Of a stretch of 23,763 nt of DNA, positions 1-6,726 are shown piece after piece; positions within the stretch are counted from its first letter, which is position 1; each line of letters begins with the position of its first letter. Under the pieces are notes generated by a model that searched no databases, was not told where the DNA came from, and saw only the letters and a list, made by a program, of their open reading frames with translations. Made by a program: the position numbers and the translations under genes. The DNA is taken from assembly GCA_002420005.1 (NCBI GenBank), contig DIHE01000072.1, positions 1 to 23,763 on the forward strand. The letters are read 5' to 3'. Origin of the DNA: Holophagales bacterium UBA5704. Lineage in GTDB: Bacteria; Acidobacteriota; Thermoanaerobaculia; Multivoradales; UBA5704.

Positions 1-248
1 ACCTGCATCTCGACCACGTAGTGCCGGCCCCGCTCGTCGTAGCACTTGACGTCCACCACCGAGAGCTTGAGCTGCTCGACCGGCACCCGCTGCTCCGACG
101 ACAGGTACTTGAGGTCGACGATCCGGTGGTCCCCGGACAGCTCCAGCAGCGCATTCAGCAGCTCGATCAGCAGAGGCTTGTGCACCTCGCTGCCGAAGAT
201 GCGCTTGAAGACGAAGTCGGTCTTGGGATCGGCGAAGACGGGCCGCAT
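1..248 (-). CDS. Rpn/PD-(D/E)XK nuclease family transposase-like protein (partial)
   Basis: This is the 5' part of a minus-strand gene that runs off the left edge; 82 codons are visible. The N-terminus reads MRPVFADPKTDFVFKRIFGS, followed by a KPLLIELLNALL helix and VKCYDERGRHYVVEMQ at the edge. The DxKTDFxFKxxFG opening and the 'DVKCxDxxGxxYxVEMQ' strand are typical of the Rpn (recombination-promoting nuclease) / PDDEXK_2 transposase family, where the D...ExQ residues belong to the nuclease core. Family members are usually about 280-320 aa, so most of the protein is outside the window. The start is preceded by TAAGAT at 255-260, six bases from the ATG, and there is no clear Shine-Dalgarno, so the transcript may be leaderless. 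The gene is divergent from the DUF3604 operon. The family is clear from the N-terminus; whether this copy is intact cannot be seen. Confidence 0.8.
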   Translation of the reverse strand, partial: MRPVFADPKTDFVFKRIFGSEVHKPLLIELLNALLELSGDHRIVDLKYLSSEQRVPVEQLKLSVVDVKCYDERGRHYVVEMQ

Positions 249-254
249 AGGAAC

Positions 255-260
255 ATCTTA
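255..260 (-). promoter_or_regulatory. -10 element of the Rpn-family gene
   Basis: On the minus strand TAAGAT lies exactly six bases before the ATG and no ribosome binding site intervenes. This fits a -10 box of a leaderless transcript. No convincing -35 box is seen. Confidence 0.4.
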
Positions 261-304
261 TCGCAAGCCGGCGTGAGCTTCTTCCTCCGCACCCCTCCGC
301 CTTC

Positions 305-313
305 TGCTACCAT
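305..313 (+). promoter_or_regulatory. extended -10 promoter of the DUF3604 operon
   Basis: TGCTACCAT matches the extended -10 pattern TGnTAnnnT and recurs as TGCTAnnnT before several other genes in the window. It predicts a start near 320 and a leader of about 43 nt that includes a GGGAAGGGGG ribosome binding site at 348-357. There is no good -35 box. Confidence 0.4.
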
Positions 314-362
314 CGCCGGCCAGACTTCTGGACTTGCCCGCTTGTCGGGAAGGGGGTCAGCG

Positions 363-2714
363 ATGCAGTCACCGCAGGCTGTAGGACTTGTCTCTCGCTT
401 GGCGGCCACCGGCGCCCTGGTGCTCGCCGCACTGGGCTTCGCGATCGGCGCCAACCCGCCCTGGGAACCTTCGGCGAAGCCGCCCTTTGAGATCACCGAA
501 GACCGGCCCCGCTGCAAGGACTACACCCCGAAGCGCCGGGCGCTCTTCGGCACCACGCACCTGCACACCGGCCTCTCCTTCGACGCCAGCATCCGCTTCG
601 TCGACTACGCGAACGGGAACAACCCGCGCGGCGCCTACCTGTTCGCCCAGGGCAAGCAACCGATCAGCATCCCCGAGCCCTCGGGCCTGCAGCCCAAGCG
701 GCGCGCGAGCTGCAACGACCCGGCGACCGAGCCCGAAGGGGGCGGCCCGAGCCGGACGCCCTGCATCGACGAGCCGCTCGACTGGGGCGCCGTGACCGAC
801 CACTCCGAGCACTTCGGCGTGATGGGCTTCTGCAAGGGCCTCCTCGGCAAGGACGTCTCCGAGAGCCTGTCGATGGAATGCCGGATGATCAACGGCTTCT
901 TCTATGAGCCGCTGCGGGCGCTCAACCCGGCCTTGGGGAAGAGCATGGCCTCGAACGCCTTCACCCAGCTCACCCTCACCAACGACGGCGCGATCAGCAA
1001 GAACACCAACCTGCCGGTGTGCAACAACAACCCGGAGCTGTGCGCCAAGGCCGAGCTGGAGGTTTGGGGTGAGGTCCAGAACGCCGCCGAGGAGGCCTAC
1101 GACCGCAGCGACGAGTGCCGCTTCACCAGCTTCGTGGCCTACGAGAACACCTCCACGCCGCTGCTCAACAACTGGCACCGCAATGTGATCTTCCGCAACG
1201 ACCGCGTGGTCCGGACACCGGTCAATGCGATCGACATGGCCGTGGTGGTCAACACCGATCCCACCCGGGAGCCGGTCGACACCCTGCTCGCCGTCGTGCC
1301 GAACGAGCCGCGGGTCTGGCCCGTGCCGCCGGGCACCAAGGTCAACCATCCCCTGCCGCAGCCCTTCTGGAACAAGCTGGAAGAGGACTGCACGAAGGGC
1401 AAGAACGTCACGCCGGGCAAGGCGAGCCGCTGCGACTTCATCACCATCCCGCACAACTCGAACCTGGGCGGCGGCGGCAACCTCTTCCCGCCCATGTTCC
1501 TCGATCCCTACAACACCGCCGACGCCAAGCGGCACCAGCAGATGGAGCCCCTGGTCGAGATCTATCAGGACAAAGGCGCCAGCGAGTGCCGTTACGACCC
1601 GCGCTTCCTCGCCGGCACCGACACCATCGACGAGTATTGCGCCTTCGAGATCCTCGACGGCAAGAGCCTCGGCTCCGCCTCGGGCGTCGGCTCGGGCAGC
1701 GGCAGCAGCGGCCCGGCCGCGCCCGACACCTGGGGTGAGCGCGCCTACGTGCGCAACGTCTGGAAGGACGGCATCCAGTACGCGGCCCAGAAGACCTTCG
1801 AAGGCATCAATCCCTTCAAGATGGGCGTGGTCTCGGCCTCCGACTCGCACACCGGCGTGATGGGCTGGCACCCGGAGACCGACCAGTGGCCGGGCCACCT
1901 CGGCATCGACGACGCCTACCCGATGTCGGAGGCTTCGTCGATCCAGAACAGCACCGGCGGCCCGTCCGTCGTGTGGGCCGAGGAGAACACCCGCGACGCG
2001 ATCTTCGAGGCGCTCAAGCGCAAGGAGACCTACGGCACGAGCGGCCCACGGATGAAGGTGCGCTTCTTCGGCGGCTGGGGCTACCCGGCCGACGCCTGCG
2101 GCAAGGACTTCGTCGACCTCGGCTACAAGGGAGGCGTGCCGATGGGCGGCGACCTGCCCGCCCGCACCGCCAAGGACGGCGCCCCGGTCTTCATCACCTC
2201 CGCCGTCTGGGACGGCAACATCAAGACGAAGCTGCAGCAGATCCAGGTGATCAAAGGCTGGGTGGACGCCAAGGGCAAGACCCACGAGCGGGTCTACACC
2301 GTCGCCGGCGACCCCGGCAGCCCGCTCAACCCCCAGGCGGATCTCGACGCCGAGACCTGCAAGGCGAAGCCGGAGCTGGGCCGCGAGCGCCTCTGCGCGG
2401 TCTGGAAGGATCCCGACTTCGACCCCCGGCAGCATGCCTTCTACTACGTGCGGGTGCTCGAAGAGCCGGTCTGCCGCTACAGCACGTTGTGGTGCCGCCA
2501 GTGGATCGGCGTCGATCCGCTCTCCTCCTCGTGCAGCAGCCAGCTCACGGCTCTCCAGAACGGCACCCCGGCCCAGAAGGCCAAGGCCTCCCAGGGCGCC
2601 ATGTGCTGCTCGAACCAGACCACCGACACGTTCCTGCAGCCGGTGATTCAGGAGCGCGCCTGGACCTCGCCGATCTGGTACGAGCCGGCGGCGAGCCCAC
2701 TGGCCCAGAAATGA
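363..2714 (+). CDS. Secreted DUF3604 (PHP-like metallohydrolase) protein
   Basis: The 783-aa product starts at the ATG after the purine-rich site GGGAAGGGGG. The open frame extends upstream to 21, but that part is antisense to the Rpn gene, and the signal peptide (hydrophobic residues about 11-30) begins only here. DUF3604 hallmarks are in order: LFGTTHLHTG (62-70, metal-type HxH), DWGAVTDHSEHFG (from D140), an EPLVEIYQDKGASE strand, a C-rich insert, and SASDSHTG (D494, H496). These are the ligand clusters of a PHP/amidohydrolase-like metal site; the substrate is not known for the family. The stop codon overlaps the next start as ATGA, so the isomerase gene is translationally coupled. Export to the periplasm with a dedicated folding isomerase downstream is plausible. 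The family call is strong; the function is unknown. Confidence 0.92.
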   Translation: MQSPQAVGLVSRLAATGALVLAALGFAIGANPPWEPSAKPPFEITEDRPRCKDYTPKRRALFGTTHLHTGLSFDASIRFVDYANGNNPRGAYLFAQGKQPISIPEPSGLQPKRRASCNDPATEPEGGGPSRTPCIDEPLDWGAVTDHSEHFGVMGFCKGLLGKDVSESLSMECRMINGFFYEPLRALNPALGKSMASNAFTQLTLTNDGAISKNTNLPVCNNNPELCAKAELEVWGEVQNAAEEAYDRSDECRFTSFVAYENTSTPLLNNWHRNVIFRNDRVVRTPVNAIDMAVVVNTDPTREPVDTLLAVVPNEPRVWPVPPGTKVNHPLPQPFWNKLEEDCTKGKNVTPGKASRCDFITIPHNSNLGGGGNLFPPMFLDPYNTADAKRHQQMEPLVEIYQDKGASECRYDPRFLAGTDTIDEYCAFEILDGKSLGSASGVGSGSGSSGPAAPDTWGERAYVRNVWKDGIQYAAQKTFEGINPFKMGVVSASDSHTGVMGWHPETDQWPGHLGIDDAYPMSEASSIQNSTGGPSVVWAEENTRDAIFEALKRKETYGTSGPRMKVRFFGGWGYPADACGKDFVDLGYKGGVPMGGDLPARTAKDGAPVFITSAVWDGNIKTKLQQIQVIKGWVDAKGKTHERVYTVAGDPGSPLNPQADLDAETCKAKPELGRERLCAVWKDPDFDPRQHAFYYVRVLEEPVCRYSTLWCRQWIGVDPLSSSCSSQLTALQNGTPAQKAKASQGAMCCSNQTTDTFLQPVIQERAWTSPIWYEPAASPLAQK

Positions 2715-3664
2715 GAAAGTGGCTCAAGGCCCCGGCGCTGCACATGTTGGCGCTCGGGGCCCTCCTCTTCATCATCACCGACCTGCGCGGCGGGGCTCTC
2801 CTGCCGCAGAAGAAGCGGATCGAGATCCCCGCCCACCGCCTGGAGCAGATGGCGCAGGAGTTCATCCGCGACACCGGCCATCGCCCCACGCCGCACGAGT
2901 GGGAGCAGATGATCGAGATGCAGATCGACGACGAGGTCCTGTTCCAGTACGCGCTCGCCCTGGGTATGCAGGAGAACTCCGCCGCCCAGGCGCGCCTGGC
3001 GCAGATCGCCGACTTCGTCGAGGCCAACCCGCACGAGGCCACCCAGGACGGCAAGGCCCGCGCCGCCATCGACCTCGGCCTGCACGAGGGAGACCTGGTG
3101 GTGCGGCGCATCCTGGTCGACAGCGCCAGGCGGCTCATCCGCAGCGTCGTGCTGGTGCAGAAGCCGGCACCGGACGTCGTCCGGCAGTTCTACACCGCCC
3201 ACGCCGCGGACTTCACCCGGCCGGCCCAGGTCCGCATCTCGCAGATCGCGATCAACGGGTTCGTCCGGCCGGACTCCGAGGAGCAGGCCCGCAACATCCT
3301 CCAGCGCATCCGCACGGAGAATCTCGGCTTCGAGGCCGCGCTGGCCCTCGCCGACAAGACCCCGGCACCGGTTCGGCTCCCCATGATGTCCGGAGAGGAC
3401 CTCGAAGCGGAATTCGGCGGCGACTTCGCCCGCGCCGTCCTGGCGCTGAAGCCCGGTGGCTGGTCGGAGCCGATCCCTTCGGACTACGGGCACCACCTGG
3501 TCTGGGTCCATGAGGTCGAGGCACCCCGCCCCTTGCCGCTCGAAGCCGTGCAGACCGAGGTCGAGCAGGCGGTGCTCCAGAAGCTGGCGGACGACTGGCT
3601 GAAGCTCCGGCTGCGCGAGATGCGCGCCGAGTTCGAGATCGTCGTCCCGGGGAGGGCCTCGTGA
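2711..3664 (+). CDS. Parvulin-type peptidyl-prolyl cis-trans isomerase
   Basis: The 317-aa product begins at an ATG that overlaps the previous stop (ATGA). An N-terminal membrane anchor or signal (residues about 8-26, ALHMLALGALLFIITDL) is followed by a SurA/PrsA-like helical N-domain (40-150) with 'IEMQIDDEVLFQYALALG', the typical pattern of that domain. The rotamase (PpiC) domain covers about 168-270: FTRPAQVRISQIAI, the E-A-L repeat region, and GGWSEPIPSDYGHHLVWV, which is the classical parvulin ending. It ends in a charged helix. The role would be folding of exported proteins at the periplasmic side of the inner membrane. Its position between a secreted DUF3604 protein and a membrane HupE/UreJ protein suggests it serves these partners; that is inference. 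Confidence 0.9.
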   Translation: MRKWLKAPALHMLALGALLFIITDLRGGALLPQKKRIEIPAHRLEQMAQEFIRDTGHRPTPHEWEQMIEMQIDDEVLFQYALALGMQENSAAQARLAQIADFVEANPHEATQDGKARAAIDLGLHEGDLVVRRILVDSARRLIRSVVLVQKPAPDVVRQFYTAHAADFTRPAQVRISQIAINGFVRPDSEEQARNILQRIRTENLGFEAALALADKTPAPVRLPMMSGEDLEAEFGGDFARAVLALKPGGWSEPIPSDYGHHLVWVHEVEAPRPLPLEAVQTEVEQAVLQKLADDWLKLRLREMRAEFEIVVPGRAS

Positions 3665-4674
3665 CCGGCCGCACCCGGCCCGGCCTGCCTCTGGGGGCGT
3701 TCCTCCTCGCCCTCCTCGCTCTCGCCGGAGCCGCTCCGGCGCGCGCCCACCAGTTCGCGCCCGCCCTGCTGGAGATCGACGAGATCTCGGCCGACGAGGC
3801 CGACGTGCGCTGGAAGCAGCCGGTGGTCCGGGTACAGGGAAGCCAGCTGCGCCCGGTCCTGCCGATCGAGTGCGAAGGCCTCGGCGATCCGGAGGTGCAG
3901 CGGGAGGGCACCGGCATCCGCGCCAGTTGGCGCATCCAGTGTCCGGGAGGCCTCACCGGAAAATCGGTGGGCGTCGAAGGCATCGCCGGCAGCCAGGCCG
4001 ACGTGCTCCTGCGCATCACGCTCCGCGACGGCCGCCACCTGCGCCACGTGCTCAAGGCCGAGGCGCCGAGCTTCACCATCGACGCCGACGCCAGCCAGGC
4101 CGGGGTCTTCAAGGATTACGCGACGCTGGGCGTCGGGCACATCCTGCTCGGCTGGGACCATCTCCTCTTCGTGCTGGCCCTGGTGCTCCTCGTCGGCTGG
4201 GGAAAACCGCTGGTCTGGACGATCACCGCCTTCACCGCCGGCCACAGCGTCACGCTCGCCCTCGCCTCGCTCGGCGTGGTCCACGTGCCGCAGGCCCCGA
4301 TCGAGGCCGCCATCGCGCTCAGCATCTACGTCCTGGCCGTCGAGCTGACCGCCACCTACCGGGGCAAAAAGACGCTCACCCAGAAGGCCCCCTGGGCGGT
4401 CGCCGCCGGCTTCGGCCTGCTGCACGGCCTCGGCTTCGCCGGAGCCCTGGCAGAGGTCGGCCTGCCCACGGCGGAGATCCCGCTGGCCCTCTTCTCCTTC
4501 AACGTCGGCATCGAGCTGGGCCAGCTCGCCTTCGTCGCCGCCGTGCTCCTTCTCACCGCAGGGCTGCGCAGGGTGCCGGTCGCGTGGCCGCGGTGGGCCC
4601 GGGCGGTCCCGGCGTATGGGATCGGGGCGATGGCGGCGTTCTGGTTTCTGCAGCGGGCGAGCTCGCTGCTGTGA
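3661..4674 (+). CDS. HupE/UreJ family membrane protein
   Basis: The 337-aa protein starts at a GTG whose last two bases are shared with the preceding stop (GTGA overlap), so translation is coupled. The N-terminus carries a signal peptide (to about A29, APARA) and a soluble periplasmic region of about 120 residues. The C-terminal half has six or so membrane helices with the HupE/UreJ signature: HILLGWDHLLFVLALVLL (from H160), FTAGHSVTLALASLG (191-205), IEAAIALSIYVLAVE, and GLLHGLGFAGAL (252-263). The conserved His and Asp residues lie in the helices. HupE/UreJ proteins are linked to nickel or cobalt supply, but this longer two-domain form is common outside urease and hydrogenase loci and its cargo is unknown. 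No hydrogenase or urease gene is nearby. Third and last gene of the operon. Confidence 0.88.
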   Translation: MTGRTRPGLPLGAFLLALLALAGAAPARAHQFAPALLEIDEISADEADVRWKQPVVRVQGSQLRPVLPIECEGLGDPEVQREGTGIRASWRIQCPGGLTGKSVGVEGIAGSQADVLLRITLRDGRHLRHVLKAEAPSFTIDADASQAGVFKDYATLGVGHILLGWDHLLFVLALVLLVGWGKPLVWTITAFTAGHSVTLALASLGVVHVPQAPIEAAIALSIYVLAVELTATYRGKKTLTQKAPWAVAAGFGLLHGLGFAGALAEVGLPTAEIPLALFSFNVGIELGQLAFVAAVLLLTAGLRRVPVAWPRWARAVPAYGIGAMAAFWFLQRASSLL

Positions 4675-4684
4675 GGGGGGCGGG

Positions 4685-4870
4685 GCACGCCCGTGGTCGG
4701 AGGTCGCCGTGCACGCGAATCTTGCCTGCAAGGCTCCCGATCAGCGAGGCCGACCCGGTCTCGATGGGCACCAGTTTCGCGATCGGCTTGCCGTGTGCGA
4801 ACTGCGGCGTTCACCACGATCTCCCGCCGGTGAAGCCGTCCCGCGACTCTCCAGTCCCTGGCATTTTGGC
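4685..4870 (-). pseudogene. Decayed Phd/YefM antitoxin fragment
   Basis: On the minus strand this stretch encodes HGKPIAKLVPIETGSASLIG and on to KIRVHGDL, the C-terminal half of the intact Phd antitoxin at 8359-8577. Over 4685-4796 versus 8379-8491 the DNA is nearly identical: five substitutions and one single-base gap in about 112 aligned bases. Upstream of the match, REIVVN can be read in a shifted frame, which corresponds to the usual 'EIVVT-HGKPVAKL' of Phd proteins; about 13 extra bases and a frameshift separate the two parts. No start, no full N-terminal domain and no toxin gene are present. It is a relic of a second copy and fills most of the gap 4675-4939. Confidence 0.7.
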
Positions 4871-4939
4871 CTCGTGCGCGCTACGCTTCGCAGGATGAGC
4901 GCGAGGACCGCGCTCGGACACCTGTCAAAAGGAGCGGTC

Positions 4940-5389
4940 ATGGAGCGGAAGAATCTGCTGGCCCTGGTTTTCCTGGCCCTCACCTTCACCTGCGGCGCCG
5001 CGGAAGCCCGGGCGCAAGCGGAGGAGGATCTGGCCGCGATCCAGAGGACCGCGCTCGACTACATCGAAGGCTGGTACGAAGGCGACGCCGAGAAGATGGC
5101 GCGCGCCCTCCACCCCGACCTGGCCAAGCGGATGGTCTCTCTCAAGGACGGCCAGAGCCAGCTCAACGTGCTGGCGAAGGAGAACCTCGTCGAAGCGGCC
5201 CGCTCCGGGAGAGGTAAGAGCACGCCGGCCGCCGAGCAGCGCAAGGACGTGAAGATCTTGGATGTCTTTGGCAAGACCGCCACGGTCAAGCTCGATGCCC
5301 GTGACTGGGTCGATTACCTCCACATCGTGAAGTGGAACGACCGGTGGGTCATCATCAACGTCCTCTGGGAGCTGAGACCGGAGGAGTAG
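4940..5389 (+). CDS. Secreted NTF2-like / putative lumazine-binding domain protein
   Basis: The 149-aa protein begins at an ATG placed five bases after AAAAGGAG (4927-4934); upstream in-frame codons lie in the antitoxin relic. A signal peptide is evident (MERKNLLALVFLALTFTCGA, cleavage after EARA about residue 29). The mature part has the NTF2-like fold pattern: an amphipathic helix AIQRTALDYIEGWYEGDAEKM, then HPDLAKRMV, and C-terminal strands KILDVFGKTATVKLDAR and YLHIVKWNDRWVIINVLWEL. This pattern fits the Lumazine_bd_2 / SnoaL-type small secreted proteins, which have no fixed catalytic role. No lipobox is clear. It is a single gene, unrelated in direction to the flanking relics. Fold call good, function unknown. 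Confidence 0.82.
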   Translation: MERKNLLALVFLALTFTCGAAEARAQAEEDLAAIQRTALDYIEGWYEGDAEKMARALHPDLAKRMVSLKDGQSQLNVLAKENLVEAARSGRGKSTPAAEQRKDVKILDVFGKTATVKLDARDWVDYLHIVKWNDRWVIINVLWELRPEE

Positions 5390-5484
5390 CTCCCTCCATC
5401 GCAAGTTCCACGGAGGGGCGGCCCGACGCAGGCGCCGCAAGGACGTCATGCATGTTTCCGCCGGGTGGGTCTACCCATCGTTGA

Positions 5485-5663
5485 TCTCCGGGTGGGTCGG
5501 CATCCCTCACCTGCCAGATCGACTACGACCCGTCCTATGACTCCAAGGAACAGCGGCGCCGGGAATGAACGTCCTGGTCGATACCGGCGCCTGGTTGCTG
5601 GCTCTCCCTGGACCCCGCTGCGCTGGAGCCCGGCGCCGGCCGGCTCGTGAAAATTTCTCTTGA
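5485..5663 (+). pseudogene. Relic of a VapBC-type toxin-antitoxin pair (antitoxin tail plus VapC N-terminus)
   Basis: A short open frame ending YDSKEQRRRE-stop at 5566-5568 overlaps, as ATGA, a second frame starting at 5565 that reads MNVLVDTGAWLLAL and stops at 5663 (32 aa). 'MNVLVDTGAW' is a typical PIN-domain beta-1 strand with its first catalytic Asp, and an ATGA overlap is typical of antitoxin-toxin pairs. After 'LLAL' the frame no longer resembles a PIN domain. The stub lies in the 308-base gap 5390-5697. The identification is based on one short motif, so it is moderate at best. Confidence 0.4.
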
Positions 5664-5691
5664 CCCTGGACTCCAGTCCATCGTTTACGCT
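5660..5691 (+). promoter_or_regulatory. MerR-type promoter/operator
   Basis: TTGACC (5660-5665) and TACGCT (5686-5691) are separated by 20 bases, the long spacer typical of MerR-activated promoters. The spacer contains the perfect dyad GGACT-CC-AGTCC (5668-5679). The -10 box lies six bases before the ATG of the regulator, so transcription would begin at or next to the start codon. This implies autoregulation by the MerR protein and a leaderless mRNA. Confidence 0.6.
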
Positions 5692-5697
5692 CGTGCC

Positions 5698-6195
5698 ATG
5701 ACGGACGAGACCCCCGACCGGCCCTTGAAGGCGGGCGAGCTGGCGGCGCGGGTGGGCGTGAGCAAGGACACGCTGCGGTTCTACGAGCGCCGCGGGCTCC
5801 TTCCTCCTCCGGAGCGGACGGCCAACAACTACCGCGCGTATCCGCCCGAGGCGGTCGAGCGGCTGCTGTGGGTGCGCAAGATCCTGGCCGCCGGCTTTAC
5901 GGTGGAGGAGCTGGCGGGCATCCTCGCGGAACGCTCCCGCGGCGGTGCGCCGTGCCGGAAGGTGCGCGACCTGGGCGCGGCCAAGCTCGTGGAGGTGGAA
6001 GAACGCATCCGCGAGCTCGGCGCGGCGCGGGACCAGCTCCGGGAGCTGCTGGAGGATTGGGACCGGCGGATCGCCGCAGCAGGGCCGGATCGGCCGGCCC
6101 GCCTGCTCGACGCTCTCGCGGGGCACGGACGGCCGGCGACTTCTCGATGCCGCGGGAGATCCACGACCGGGTCCTCCCCGGGGTCCCGGAGATGA
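5698..6195 (+). CDS. MerR family transcriptional regulator (ZntR/CadR-like)
   Basis: The chosen ATG gives 165 aa; the frame is open further upstream, but only through the promoter. The winged HTH is clear: LKAGELAARVGVSKDTLRFY (10-29), ERRGLLPPPERTANNYRAYP, then the RL..V..I..AGFTVEEL linker. A long coiled-coil dimer helix follows (about 88-125). By alignment with ZntR, C86 (APCRKVR) matches the Cys at the helix start, but the Cys-Cys of the metal-binding loop is replaced by Asp-Trp (LLEDWDRR) and the later Cys is also missing. The last 25-30 residues are unusual, because a fragment of another gene begins at about 6135 in a different frame. The regulator may sense something other than Zn/Cd, or be damaged. 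The target is probably its own promoter. Confidence 0.85.
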   Translation: MTDETPDRPLKAGELAARVGVSKDTLRFYERRGLLPPPERTANNYRAYPPEAVERLLWVRKILAAGFTVEELAGILAERSRGGAPCRKVRDLGAAKLVEVEERIRELGAARDQLRELLEDWDRRIAAAGPDRPARLLDALAGHGRPATSRCRGRSTTGSSPGSRR

Positions 6196-6347
6196 TCGCG
6201 CGCAAGGACGTCATCACCTACCGATACGAGGAGCTGGAGAACGGCGGCCGGGTGGTGATCCGCACGGTCGACCCCGACGCGGTCGCCGCGGTCCACGCCT
6301 TCCTGGCAGCGCAGATCGGAGATCACCGAACCGGGGACGCGCCCTGA
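6147..6347 (+). pseudogene. C-terminal fragment of a small secreted-protein family
   Basis: In a frame different from that of the MerR gene, 66 codons read MPREIHDRVLPGVPEMIARK, then ITYRYEELENGGRVVI and DPDAVAAVHAFLAAQIGDHR. I recognise this from memory as the conserved C-terminal part (GDFxxPxxxH..PPGVxxM....I.Y.xEExxxGGRVxI...DPxALAAxHxFLxxQIxDHRTGD) of a roughly 150-200 aa secreted family that often follows metal-related genes and has no established function. Homology begins at GDFS (6135), before the ATG, inside the MerR coding region, so the N-terminal two thirds have been lost. It is probably a deletion scar rather than a working gene. It could still be translated by coupling. Confidence 0.5.
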
Positions 6348-6403
6348 CCCATCGTTGAGGCACAGCAGGTTCTTCCGGCAGGCGATTTCTCTGATGCGAC
6401 CTA

Positions 6404-6412
6404 TGCTATTCT
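6404..6412 (+). promoter_or_regulatory. extended -10 promoter of the first precursor peptide
   Basis: TGCTATTCT fits the TGnTAnnnT extended -10 form seen elsewhere in the window. A start near 6419 would give a leader of about 94 nt. No CRP-like palindrome of the kind upstream of the 16413 and 16737 peptides is present here. Confidence 0.35.
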
Positions 6413-6512
6413 GTGCGTGAACTTTAGCAGGGATGTCGAGACCACACTCTTCTGGCGTCAGGGCTCTGTGGGCCTTCGCCCGAACGGCAGCATCCTATGG
6501 AGGATCGGCGAC

Positions 6513-6689
6513 ATGAGAAAAAAGCGGCCTGCCAAGAAACTGCTGCTCAGCAGTGAGACCCTCCTCCGCCTCAACGAGATCCCTCTCGTGCGCGGCGGAG
6601 CGCTCATGGGCGCGACCCTGACGTTCGAGGGGACCTGCGAGAACTCCCTTTGCCCCGTTTGCACGGCTCTGTGTACCGGCGATCAGTAG
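6513..6689 (+). CDS. RiPP-type precursor peptide 1 (Cys-rich core)
   Basis: The peptide is 58 aa. The ATG at 6513 is chosen because GGAGG (6499-6503) lies nine bases upstream and because the other precursors also start at M-K/R-K; the frame is open to 6417. The leader has KKLLLSSETLLRLNEI and ends in RGG (GG at 28-29). The core, ALMGATLTFEG then TCENSLCPVCTALCTGDQ, has four Cys (42, 47, 50, 54) with several Thr/Ser, as expected for thioether cross-linking. The leader matches the three other precursors here in both motif and GG position. It lies 37 bases upstream of a TPR gene. The maturation enzyme is presumably encoded elsewhere, perhaps the LanC-like protein at 12050. Confidence 0.7.
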   Translation: MRKKRPAKKLLLSSETLLRLNEIPLVRGGALMGATLTFEGTCENSLCPVCTALCTGDQ

Positions 6690-6726
6690 GGCCGACCGGC
6701 CCCCTGCAGCGGGAGGTTTCGTTGCG

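Noticed and set aside
21..362. N-terminal extension of the DUF3604 protein
   Set aside because: It is antisense to the Rpn-family gene, and a proper signal peptide with ribosome binding site begins at 363.
369..2435. 688-codon minus-strand frame
   Set aside because: It is the antisense of the DUF3604 gene, whose sense strand has clear family motifs; the translation is Val/Gly/Arg-rich and unlike any protein.
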